Shown here: in pieces, positions 1-6,739 of the stretch
Layout of the letters: each line of letters begins with the position of its first letter
Position numbering within the stretch: the first letter of the stretch is position 1
Origin: Nitrospinota bacterium
GTDB lineage: Bacteria; Nitrospinota_A; JADGAW01
Assembly (NCBI GenBank): GCA_015231815.1
Contig: JADGAW010000059.1
Location: 1 to 10,503, forward strand
Direction: 5' to 3'
DNA: 10,503 nt
Translations under genes and position numbers: made by a program
Notes under the pieces: generated by a model
The model's input: the letters and a program-made list of their open reading frames with translations, nothing else
Databases searched by the model: none
What the model was told of the DNA's origin: nothing

Positions 1-2
1 GT

Positions 3-212
3 GGCTTAACGATTCAACAGGCGGTTGTTGCCTTTGTTATAGACCGGGAGGGAAATGTAACAGATAAAAACATCGAGAAAAGCTCTGGTTCTCAGGAATT
101 CGATATGGCTGCATTACGTGCAATTCAAAACTCACATTTTCCTCCTCTCCCTGTTGGATATAATGAACCAACCCTGAGGGTACATATGGGATTTATTCAT
201 GAACCTGATTAA
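3..212 (+). CDS. TonB C-terminal domain protein, 3' end only
   Basis: This is the last 69 codons of a gene that starts upstream of the window. The other two + frames hit stops within the first 70 bases, while this one stays open to TAA at 210-212. The peptide has the TonB_C layout: strand (QQAVVAFVIDREGNV), the SSGSQEFDMAALRAIQ segment typical of 'sSG...lD.aal.a...', then a proline-rich turn (HFPPLPVGY) and a final strand (LRVHMGF). Such domains reach across the periplasm to outer-membrane receptors or related partners. The stop codon shares one base with the next start (TAATG), so the gene is translationally coupled to the tetraheme cytochrome. The N-terminal half is not visible, so whether it has a membrane anchor is unknown. 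Confidence 0.8.
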   Translation, partial: GLTIQQAVVAFVIDREGNVTDKNIEKSSGSQEFDMAALRAIQNSHFPPLPVGYNEPTLRVHMGFIHEPD

Positions 213-697
213 TGAGCAAAATGGAATCACCAACCTCACACGTTAAACGTGTTTTTATTCTTTTACTAATTATCATTATTGCCGGAGTTATAGTTCGCTC
301 CATGCTTATCCCTGAATCTTTCGGCAAATATGGTCATTACCGGGGTAATGCACTTCAGGAAGAAGCAGCAAGGGAAGTAACCTTTTCTGAACAAGAAAAA
401 TGTAGTTCCTCAGAATGTCATGAGATGAACTTTTTAATTAAAGATAAAGGAAAGCATAAACCAGTGGTTTGTGAAAACTGTCATGGTGCTTTTGCATTTC
501 ACCCGGAAGAAAAAAGAGCAGATCCAAATAAATTCACTATTAACCGAGATCGGAGTTTATGCCTGACCTGTCATAGAAAAGAACCAGCTCGACCTAAAGA
601 TTTCCCTATGATTGTAGAGTTGGAACATTATGTTGAAGGGGGTGAAAAACCTCCCTGTATTAGCTGTCATGATCCTCACTCCCCATCAATGGGATAA
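212..697 (+). CDS. Membrane-anchored tetraheme c-type cytochrome
   Basis: The protein has 161 residues. An N-terminal hydrophobic helix (about residues 14-29) probably anchors it in the inner membrane, with the remainder in the periplasm. Four candidate heme sites are visible: CSSSECH (64-70, a CX4CH spacing), CENCH (87-91), CLTCH (117-121) and CISCH (149-153). Many other histidines could be distal ligands. The start overlaps the preceding stop by one base, and there is no strong Shine-Dalgarno, which fits coupled translation. It lies ahead of a periplasmic ferredoxin and an NrfD-type membrane subunit. It therefore probably passes electrons between that quinone-linked complex and periplasmic carriers, a position comparable to DsrJ in DsrMKJOP or to the cytochromes of Geobacter Cbc-type complexes. 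DsrJ has three hemes, so this is an analogue rather than a clear orthologue. Confidence 0.85.
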   Translation: MSKMESPTSHVKRVFILLLIIIIAGVIVRSMLIPESFGKYGHYRGNALQEEAAREVTFSEQEKCSSSECHEMNFLIKDKGKHKPVVCENCHGAFAFHPEEKRADPNKFTINRDRSLCLTCHRKEPARPKDFPMIVELEHYVEGGEKPPCISCHDPHSPSMG

Positions 698-714
698 ACA
701 TTAATGAAGAAATA

Positions 715-1476
715 ATGGAATTTGAAAAAATGAACCAACAGTCTCGAAGAGATTTTCTCAAAAAATTCATACAAGGTTCAACCGCCCTCTCTGTTGTTTT
801 AATGTATCCAGTTCCATCCTTTTCTACAGAAAAAGATAAAAAGAAGAAGGCAAACACAAACTATGTTTATCTTGTTGATATAGGAAAATGTATTGGCTGC
901 GGGAAATGCGTAAAAGCATGCAGAACAGAAAATAATGTTCCAGCAGACTTTTTTAGAACATGGGTGGAGCGTTACCTGATTTCTTTTCAGCATGAGGTAT
1001 TCACCGATTCTCCAAAAGGAGGAGAAGAAGGTTTTCAACCTAAAAAGATTAAGGGCGAGGTGGAAAAGGGCTTTTATGTACCAAAACTGTGTAATCATTG
1101 CAGCAACACTCCCTGCGTTCAGGTTTGCCCTGTTTCAGCATCGTATAAGTCTCCAGAAAACTTCATTCTTGTTGATAAAGAACGATGTATTGGCTGTGGG
1201 TATTGCGTTCAGGCATGTCCGTATGGCAGCAGATATATTTCCCCCAACAGTCATACAGCAGATAAATGCACGTGGTGCTATCACCGGATTACCAAAGGAC
1301 TTCAGAACGCCTGTGTACAGGCTTGCCCAAGGGAAGCACGACTTTTTGGGGATTTAAACAACTCAAAATCCAAAGTTTCTAAAGTTTTTCACCGGGAAAA
1401 CCTGATGGTTTTAAAACCGCACTTAATGACTAATCCACAAACTTATTATAAAGATATGGCAGCTGAGGTAATTTAA
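715..1476 (+). CDS. Tat-exported four-[4Fe-4S] ferredoxin subunit (HybA/DsrO/NrfC type)
   Basis: The protein has 253 residues. The N-terminus carries a twin-arginine motif (SRRDFLKK, residues 10-17) followed by a hydrophobic stretch to about residue 37, so it should be exported folded. Four cysteine groups suit four [4Fe-4S] clusters in the usual interleaved pattern: C59/C62/C65/C69, C126/C129/C134/C138, C158/C161/C164/C168 and C185/C188/C200/C204. This is the family of electron-transfer subunits that pair with NrfD/PsrC membrane proteins, and such a gene follows at once. The last stop base is also the first base of the next ATG. The start at 715 is assumed. Met6 at 730 would also leave a complete Tat signal, and neither has a strong ribosome binding site. 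The role is inferred: relaying electrons between the NrfD-type quinone site and the tetraheme cytochrome. Confidence 0.9.
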   Translation: MEFEKMNQQSRRDFLKKFIQGSTALSVVLMYPVPSFSTEKDKKKKANTNYVYLVDIGKCIGCGKCVKACRTENNVPADFFRTWVERYLISFQHEVFTDSPKGGEEGFQPKKIKGEVEKGFYVPKLCNHCSNTPCVQVCPVSASYKSPENFILVDKERCIGCGYCVQACPYGSRYISPNSHTADKCTWCYHRITKGLQNACVQACPREARLFGDLNNSKSKVSKVFHRENLMVLKPHLMTNPQTYYKDMAAEVI

Positions 1477-2648
1477 TGGAGCATTTTAATCATTTTCATT
1501 TTCTGGAATATAGCTTTCCTAATGATATGTATATCTACTGGACATTAATGATTGTCCTTTACCCATATATTACCGGACTTGTTGCCGGAGCATTTATTGT
1601 TTCTTCACTGTATCATGTCTTTGGCAAAGAGGAGCTTAAGCCAGTTGCCAAGTTTTCTCTCTTGATGGCCTTTGGCTTCTTACTTTTTGCTTCGGTTCCT
1701 TTATTAAATCATCTCGGACATCCGGAACGAGCCTTTAATGTAATGATCACACCAAACTTTACCTCGGCTATTTCAGGCTTTGGATTTATTTACTCAACCT
1801 ACGCAATACTATTAATGTTGGAAATCTGGTTTGTTTTCCGAAAAGATATTATTTTGTATTCCCAAAAAACGACTGGTTTTCTAAAGTTTTTTTATACTAC
1901 TTTGACTCTTGGTAATTTCAACGTAAGTGATGAAGCAATGAAGGTTGACCATAAAGTCGTCACCATACTTGCTGCAATTGGAATCCCTATGGCATGTATG
2001 CTTCACGGTTATGTTGGTTTTCTTTTTGGAGCAGTTAAAGCTAATCCTTGGTGGTCAACTCCCCTCATGCCCGTAATTTTTCTTTTATCTGCAGCAGTTT
2101 CAGGAATTGCGATGTTAATTTTGCTGTACATTATTGCATCTAAATTTATGAAGATTGATATTCACGAAGAATGTATTAGAAGTCTAAACAAATACCTCTG
2201 GGCTTTCTTAATTGCTGATGTAACACTTGAAATGCTGGAAATCTTGGTATTATTTTATGAATCTGGCGAGGAATGGGAAGTAATTCACTACCTGCTTGCC
2301 AACGAACTTTTTTACAGTTTTATTATTTTTCAAGTATTCATTTGCTCAATTATTCCTTTAATTGCGTTGGGAATTGTGAATATTCTTACTTTAAGCTTTC
2401 GGGTAACTTTATTCACTTCCCTCTTTTCGTCCCTTTTGCTCATTTTTCAGGTATTCTTGATGCGCTGGAATGTCGTAATTGGCGGACAACATTTCTCCAA
2501 GAGCTTTATTGGATTTAAAGAATACCATCCCCTCTTCTTTGAGAAAGAAGGAATTCTTGCAACAATTATTATCTTTATCTGTCCCCTTATTGTGATTTAC
2601 ATCCTTAACAGACTTTTCCCCAACCTCAAGGACAATGAGGAGTTTTAA
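1476..2648 (+). CDS. NrfD/PsrC/DsrP-type integral membrane quinone-interacting subunit
   Basis: The protein has 390 residues and about nine to ten hydrophobic helices. Clear ones lie near residues 22-46, 58-79, 97-121, 161-185, 197-223, 240-261, 277-304, 311-329 and 360-380. Two conserved-looking stretches support the HybB/DsrP branch of the NrfD family: NHLGHPERAFN (residues 78-88) after the second helix, and MRWNVVIGGQHFSKSF (329-344) near the C-terminus. Family members exchange electrons between the quinone pool and a periplasmic FeS subunit and bind no heme themselves. GAGG at 1465-1468 is a good ribosome binding site, and the ATG overlaps the previous TAA by one base. This is the last gene of the first operon. 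Its stop codon overlaps, on the other strand, the stop of a symporter remnant. No catalytic subunit follows, so the module probably works as a quinone:cytochrome oxidoreductase. Confidence 0.9.
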   Translation: MEHFNHFHFLEYSFPNDMYIYWTLMIVLYPYITGLVAGAFIVSSLYHVFGKEELKPVAKFSLLMAFGFLLFASVPLLNHLGHPERAFNVMITPNFTSAISGFGFIYSTYAILLMLEIWFVFRKDIILYSQKTTGFLKFFYTTLTLGNFNVSDEAMKVDHKVVTILAAIGIPMACMLHGYVGFLFGAVKANPWWSTPLMPVIFLLSAAVSGIAMLILLYIIASKFMKIDIHEECIRSLNKYLWAFLIADVTLEMLEILVLFYESGEEWEVIHYLLANELFYSFIIFQVFICSIIPLIALGIVNILTLSFRVTLFTSLFSSLLLIFQVFLMRWNVVIGGQHFSKSFIGFKEYHPLFFEKEGILATIIIFICPLIVIYILNRLFPNLKDNEEF

Positions 2649-2764
2649 GCTTTTTTACCAGTAATTTGAACTACCTCAATCCCCATAAGATTGAACAACA
2701 GCCCCCAAGCCCAGGCTTTTATTCCCATAAATCTCAATGAGTCGGATAACATTAACCATCTAAC
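2645..2764 (-). pseudogene. Decayed C-terminal remnant of a sodium:solute symporter
   Basis: Read on the - strand, the frame from 2764 down to a TAA at 2647-2645 encodes 39 residues, including RFMGIKAWAWGLLFNLM and EVVQITGKK. Aligned by eye without gaps to residues 442-480 of the intact symporter at 7569-9029 (KFMGVHAGVWGLLLNLI, WVVQISGKK), about 20 of 39 positions match. The remnant ends at a TGA (2767-2765), and no further symporter-like sequence was recognised upstream in any - frame. There is no start codon or ribosome binding site context. It is a fossil of the last part of a symporter gene that once converged on the NrfD-type gene, with stops overlapping. The rest was lost or replaced by the mtrA promoter region. 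Confidence 0.75.
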
Positions 2765-2791
2765 TCAATTTATAAGAAGCTGAACCTCGGT

Positions 2792-2810
2792 TTGGAATTC
2801 ATAATTCCAA
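2792..2810. promoter_or_regulatory. Perfect palindrome, candidate operator upstream of the mtrA promoter
   Basis: The arms TTGGAATT (2792-2799) and AATTCCAA (2803-2810) are exact inverted repeats around a 3-base centre (CAT). The centre lies about 54 bases upstream of the transcription start expected from the promoter at 2821-2848, a place where activators commonly bind. No regulator gene lies in the window, and I do not recognise the motif as a known consensus. Confidence 0.45.
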
Positions 2811-2820
2811 GAAAAATATT

Positions 2821-2848
2821 TTGTAATTTACTTTTTTTACACTATAAT
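2821..2848 (+). promoter_or_regulatory. Sigma-70-type promoter for the mtrAB operon
   Basis: A perfect -10 box TATAAT lies at 2843-2848. A partial -35 box TTGTAA (four of six matches to TTGACA) lies at 2821-2826, with a 16-bp spacer. Transcription would start near 2855, leaving a short leader before the ATG at 2876. It sits in the only sizeable gap between the two + strand operons, which supports a real promoter. Confidence 0.6.
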
Positions 2849-2866
2849 ACCTAAAATTTTAATAAC

Positions 2867-2875
2867 GGAGGTGAT
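2867..2875 (+). promoter_or_regulatory. Strong ribosome binding site for the decaheme cytochrome gene
   Basis: GGAGGTGAT directly abuts the ATG and is complementary to the 16S rRNA 3' tail over nine bases. Only four bases separate GGAGG from the start codon. It fixes the start at 2876 and suggests high expression. Confidence 0.7.
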
Positions 2876-3856
2876 ATGTTTTATAAAAAAAACCATTTTC
2901 CCGTTTTCCTCATATTTTTTATTTCTTTCTTTTCTTTTTCTTTAGCGAATGCTATTGAAATCCCCAAAAATTTAAAGTTATCTGATTCGGTAAAGGCATG
3001 TGTTTCCTGTCATAAAAACTATATTGAAGAATGGCTTCCCACGAAACATGCAATGATATTTTTCAATAACCCAAGAAACGAACTCGAAGAGAGAGCTTGT
3101 GAAGCCTGCCATGGTGATGGTAAAGCGCATATTGTTGATTCAAAGGCTAAAGCCAGAACAGATGAGAAGATTGACCTATCTTTAATCAGGTCTTTTACCA
3201 AAGAATCAAAACTACCTGCCAGCGAGAAAAACGCACCTTGTATTGGGTGTCATAAATCCTATGTTGCAACCTTTTGGATGGGCAGTTCCCATGAACGAAA
3301 CAATATCAGTTGTGTTGATTGCCACCAAATTATTCGAAAAATCAAACCAATTAAAAAGAGAGGAAAAGACAAACGTGTCCTTTCTGAGAAAATAAATCTG
3401 AAAACGGAACTCTGTGTAACCTGTCACGTTCAACGTAGAGCCCAAATGCAACGCTCTTCTCATATGCCATTGAGGTTTGGAAAACTTGATTGTGTAAGTT
3501 GTCATAACCCACACGGCGATAAAGGTCCTGCCCAATTAAGGCAGGCAACGGTAAATGAAAACTGTTACTCCTGTCATGCTGAAAAGCGGGGACCAATGCT
3601 TTGGGAACACCCGCCAGTAAGGGAAAACTGTAATAACTGTCATGATTCCCACGGAAGCAATAATACCAAATTATTAAAACAAAAAAGTCCTTATCTATGC
3701 CAATCATGTCATTCTGCCCCATACCATCCGGGCACTATTTATGAGGGAGCGAGTTTAGCAAATGCTTCAAAACAAATGGTTGGGAGAGGATGCCTGAATT
3801 GTCATACAATGCAGCATGGTTCAAATCATCCCTCAGGTGCGCGGTTAACTCGATAA
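2876..3856 (+). CDS. mtrA: Periplasmic decaheme c-type cytochrome, MtrA/PioA/DmsE family
   Basis: The protein has 326 residues, close to the length of Shewanella MtrA. It has a Sec signal peptide with likely cleavage after the ANA near residue 26. Ten CXXCH sites are visible at residues 42, 75, 122, 146, 180, 206, 230, 252, 275 and 306. The C-terminal block GCLNCHTMQHGSNHPSG (305-321) is typical of this family. MtrA-type proteins form a heme wire that plugs into an MtrB-type barrel and carries electrons across the outer membrane. An MtrB-type gene follows after 12 bases, with its ribosome binding site starting at the stop codon. The gene has its own promoter and a strong ribosome binding site. 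The sequence does not say whether electrons flow outward (metal reduction) or inward (as in Pio/Mto iron oxidation). Confidence 0.93.
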   Translation: MFYKKNHFPVFLIFFISFFSFSLANAIEIPKNLKLSDSVKACVSCHKNYIEEWLPTKHAMIFFNNPRNELEERACEACHGDGKAHIVDSKAKARTDEKIDLSLIRSFTKESKLPASEKNAPCIGCHKSYVATFWMGSSHERNNISCVDCHQIIRKIKPIKKRGKDKRVLSEKINLKTELCVTCHVQRRAQMQRSSHMPLRFGKLDCVSCHNPHGDKGPAQLRQATVNENCYSCHAEKRGPMLWEHPPVRENCNNCHDSHGSNNTKLLKQKSPYLCQSCHSAPYHPGTIYEGASLANASKQMVGRGCLNCHTMQHGSNHPSGARLTR

Positions 3857-3868
3857 AAGGAGGCAGGT

Positions 3869-6070
3869 ATGATTAATAAGATGAGTCTATTAGCAATACT
3901 AACGGTACTGTCACTAGCAATATCGGCACATGCAGGCGACTTAACAGGTCATTTAACAGCAGGAGGTGAATACACGAACCTCGATAATAATTCATTTAAA
4001 AGTGGTGAATACAATGGCATATACAGTAACGGCTTGAACGTTATTGGAAATGCAGACTTGCACTATTCAAAAGGTAATTTTTATACTGATGTTATAGGAA
4101 GAAATCTGGGAATTGACAATAGAGATGTTGACCTGTCGTTAGGAATATACGGTGGGTATGGGATGAAACTCTCTTACAGTGAAACACCACATCTTATTTC
4201 AAATACCGCAACAACACTTTATACAAATGCCGGTAGTGATAATTTATTATTGCCAACTGGTTTTGTTGCCGGTTCAACAACGACAGCAATGGCAGCAGTA
4301 TTGAATGCCAATAAAAGAGATTATGACTTACGGGTAGATAGAAAAAATCTTTCAGCAGCATTAAGAATGCCCCTCAAAGTCGGAGACTTCGAATTGCTCA
4401 CATTAGATTTAAAGTATGACCGTGACACACGAAAAGGAACAAAAGATATAGCAGGAACCCTTGGTGTTAACGGAGGTACAACAAGTGCTGTAATTTTGCC
4501 TGAACCAGTAGATTACCAAACAAATGACTTCACTGTTGGACTAAGTTTTGCCAGCGAGTGCTTTTACGCAAAAGCAGAATATTTCAATTCTCAGTTTTTA
4601 AACCGCTATGAATCCTTAACCTGGGAAAGTCCGTTAACCAGTTACAACACAAATAATGCAACATACCCTACAGTGGCAAGAACATCTCTTCCACCGGATA
4701 ATGGCTACCAGCGATATTCTTTAACTGGTGGGATCAATCTTCCTTATTCAACCAGAATAACCTTTGTTGGTGAAAGAGGAATTATGGAGCAAGACCAGAC
4801 CCTCTTACCCTATTCAATTAACCCCTTAAGTACAATTACAACACCTCTGCCACGTAACAGTTCTCAGGCAAAACTGGAAACATCCCATATTGTTACAACC
4901 TTTACCACAAGACCCGTTGACGAATTCAGCTTTACTGCAAAATATCGTTTTTATGAAACCGTCAACAAAACACCAAAGAGTTTGTTTCAATATGTAAAGA
5001 ATGACCTTCCTACAACACAGGCAGCATTAACAGATGACTTTGCACTTTACAATCTTCCTATTGATTACATCCAGAATAAGGTTGACCTTGAAGCTGCATA
5101 TTCCTTCTTTAAAGGGAATATCCTTAAATTTGGCTATGCCTTTGACCAAATATCAAGAGACTACCGTGAATATGGGGAAACAAGAGAAAATATCTGGAAA
5201 GCTGGATTAAATAGTCAAATTGCTCCAGAACTTAAGGCAAACGTTAATTATTCTTTTGGACAGAGAAAAGGTGTAGGTGACTATAAAGAATCAAATATTT
5301 ACTATAATTACCATACAACAGACTATATTAATACTGTTGGAACAACAATTCGTTTTGATAATAACCCCAGTTTAAGAAGATTCGATTTAGCAAACAGAGA
5401 TAAGAACAAAATTGCCGCAAACCTTCATTTTTCTCCGGTTCAGACAGCAACCTTAGGACTTTACTATTCTTATGATAATGATAACTACAAAAACTCCCCC
5501 TTAGGTTTAAAAGAAAAGAAGATGCAATCATTAACTGCTGACATAAATGTTCTTTTGAAAGAAAATCTGAATGTTTTTGGTTACTATACTTTAGATGATA
5601 CCAAGGCATTACAAAGCGATAGGTACTTTCAAGGATTTGCAATAGCAACACAGGCTTTTGATTCAACAAGAGACTGGTCAATAGATACGACTGAAAAAGT
5701 TCATACATTTGGGGTAGGTGTAGATTATACTTTTTATGAAGACTTAATTAATATTGATGCGAATTATTCCTACTCACGTTCATCAATTAATTACGATTTC
5801 ACAACTGGGTCATCTTTATCTGCAGCTTTACCTGTTCCAAAAGACAGAACATCTCTTCATAGTCTTGATTTTACTACCCGATATAAATATACTGAAAAGT
5901 TTACCTTCGGACTGGGCTATGCATATGAGCAATATTCTTCCTATAATTGGTCAAATGCAAATGTAAACCCGGCTTCAACAGATATTACTCAGGTTATAAC
6001 GTTAATTGGTCCTTCCAGAGGATATAAGGCCAATAAAGCCCTCTTCTTTATTACCTATAATATTAACTAA
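3869..6070 (+). CDS. mtrB: Outer-membrane beta-barrel of the MtrB/PioB family
   Basis: The protein has 733 residues, slightly longer than Shewanella MtrB. A signal peptide ends near AHA (residues 20-22). The rest has alternating polar/hydrophobic strands rich in Tyr, Asn, Thr and Ser, with no long hydrophobic helix, and ends in a strand (ALFFITYNIN) of barrel type. The stretches RRFDLANRDKNKI and VHTFGVGVDYTFYEDLIN resemble the C-terminal half of MtrB/PioB proteins. The family forms the sheath through which the decaheme cytochrome crosses the outer membrane. A strong AAGGAGG (3857-3863) sits five bases before the ATG. Cys231 is the only cysteine, so the N-terminal CXXC described for Shewanella MtrB is absent. 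Pairing with the preceding decaheme gene makes the call firm. Confidence 0.9.
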   Translation: MINKMSLLAILTVLSLAISAHAGDLTGHLTAGGEYTNLDNNSFKSGEYNGIYSNGLNVIGNADLHYSKGNFYTDVIGRNLGIDNRDVDLSLGIYGGYGMKLSYSETPHLISNTATTLYTNAGSDNLLLPTGFVAGSTTTAMAAVLNANKRDYDLRVDRKNLSAALRMPLKVGDFELLTLDLKYDRDTRKGTKDIAGTLGVNGGTTSAVILPEPVDYQTNDFTVGLSFASECFYAKAEYFNSQFLNRYESLTWESPLTSYNTNNATYPTVARTSLPPDNGYQRYSLTGGINLPYSTRITFVGERGIMEQDQTLLPYSINPLSTITTPLPRNSSQAKLETSHIVTTFTTRPVDEFSFTAKYRFYETVNKTPKSLFQYVKNDLPTTQAALTDDFALYNLPIDYIQNKVDLEAAYSFFKGNILKFGYAFDQISRDYREYGETRENIWKAGLNSQIAPELKANVNYSFGQRKGVGDYKESNIYYNYHTTDYINTVGTTIRFDNNPSLRRFDLANRDKNKIAANLHFSPVQTATLGLYYSYDNDNYKNSPLGLKEKKMQSLTADINVLLKENLNVFGYYTLDDTKALQSDRYFQGFAIATQAFDSTRDWSIDTTEKVHTFGVGVDYTFYEDLINIDANYSYSRSSINYDFTTGSSLSAALPVPKDRTSLHSLDFTTRYKYTEKFTFGLGYAYEQYSSYNWSNANVNPASTDITQVITLIGPSRGYKANKALFFITYNIN

Positions 6071-6072
6071 CG

Positions 6073-6684
6073 ATGAGAATAAAACTGTCTCTAATTTTTT
6101 GTTGTCTGTTTATCTTTTCTCTAACACTCTATTCAAGTTATTCCTACTCTCAAAATCCTCCAACATATTTAGGAAATAAGGGGTGTAACTGTCATAAAAC
6201 TGAGTCGAAAGACTGGCAAAAAAGTCCCCATGGAAAAGCATTTGATTCATTATTTGCTGATAAACGTTCCAGAAATCAAAACAAAACCCTGAATAAATTA
6301 GGAATTGATTATAAAAAAGATTATAACGAAGATGAAAAATGCCTGAAATGTCATGTTGTAGGGTATAAACAGGCAGGAGGCTACCAAGATGCAAGCAGTA
6401 GTGAGAATCTACAAGGAGTAGGCTGTGAAATGTGTCATGGAGCCGGAAGTAATTATGCTGACATACATGAGAAGAAGGAAGCAACATACACCAAAGCTGA
6501 ATTAAAAGCTGCTGGAGAACTTTTTCCAAAAAATGACCCTCAGGTTTGCTTAAAGTGTCACGACAACAAAGAATCAAAGTTCAATGCAGAAGAAGACAAA
6601 CAATACAAATTTGATCATGCTGACATGGTAAAAGTTGAAAAAGCGTGGCACAAGATCTGGCCTTTAACATATGAGCATAAGTAA
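6073..6684 (+). CDS. Exported c554-like multiheme cytochrome with an atypical CXCH site
   Basis: The protein has 203 residues with a signal peptide (about 1-26). It has three normal heme sites, CLKCH (90-94), CEMCH (118-122) and CLKCH (159-163). An N-terminal CNCH (38-41) sits exactly where c554-like proteins carry their first CXXCH. The surrounding YLGNKGCNCHKTESKDWQ and SPHGKAF fit the family pattern of 'Y.G...C..CH....W..S.H..A'. No lipobox is evident, so the protein should be soluble in the periplasm or pass outside. The gene starts two bases after the mtrB stop without its own clear ribosome binding site, so translation is probably coupled. By position it could shuttle electrons between the NapC-type protein and MtrA, or act as the distal partner in place of a large surface cytochrome. 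Both roles are inference. Confidence 0.82.
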   Translation: MRIKLSLIFCCLFIFSLTLYSSYSYSQNPPTYLGNKGCNCHKTESKDWQKSPHGKAFDSLFADKRSRNQNKTLNKLGIDYKKDYNEDEKCLKCHVVGYKQAGGYQDASSSENLQGVGCEMCHGAGSNYADIHEKKEATYTKAELKAAGELFPKNDPQVCLKCHDNKESKFNAEEDKQYKFDHADMVKVEKAWHKIWPLTYEHK

Positions 6685-6726
6685 CAGGTATGAGCACGGT
6701 ACCAGTAGAGCTTCTTTTTGAATTTT

Positions 6727-6732
6727 AGGAGG
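6727..6732 (+). promoter_or_regulatory. Ribosome binding site of the NapC/NrfH-type gene
   Basis: AGGAGG lies seven bases before the ATG at 6740 and decides that start. The 55-base gap after the previous gene holds no convincing terminator or promoter, so the gene is probably on the mtrAB transcript but translated independently. Confidence 0.65.
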
Positions 6733-6739
6733 CGCTTTT

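Noticed and set aside
703..714. Four-codon mini-frame (ATG AAG AAA TAA) before the ferredoxin gene as a leader peptide
   Set aside because: Far too short, with no ribosome binding site or attenuator-like structure.
2649..2760. Regulatory RNA or terminator in the gap after the NrfD-type gene
   Set aside because: No stable stem followed by a T-run was seen, and the stretch is better explained as a symporter remnant.
5328..5708. Long - strand open frame inside mtrB, and similar antisense frames in the other cytochrome genes
   Set aside because: These lie wholly within convincing + strand genes, have no ribosome binding sites, and have low-complexity or cysteine-poor composition unlike any family I know.
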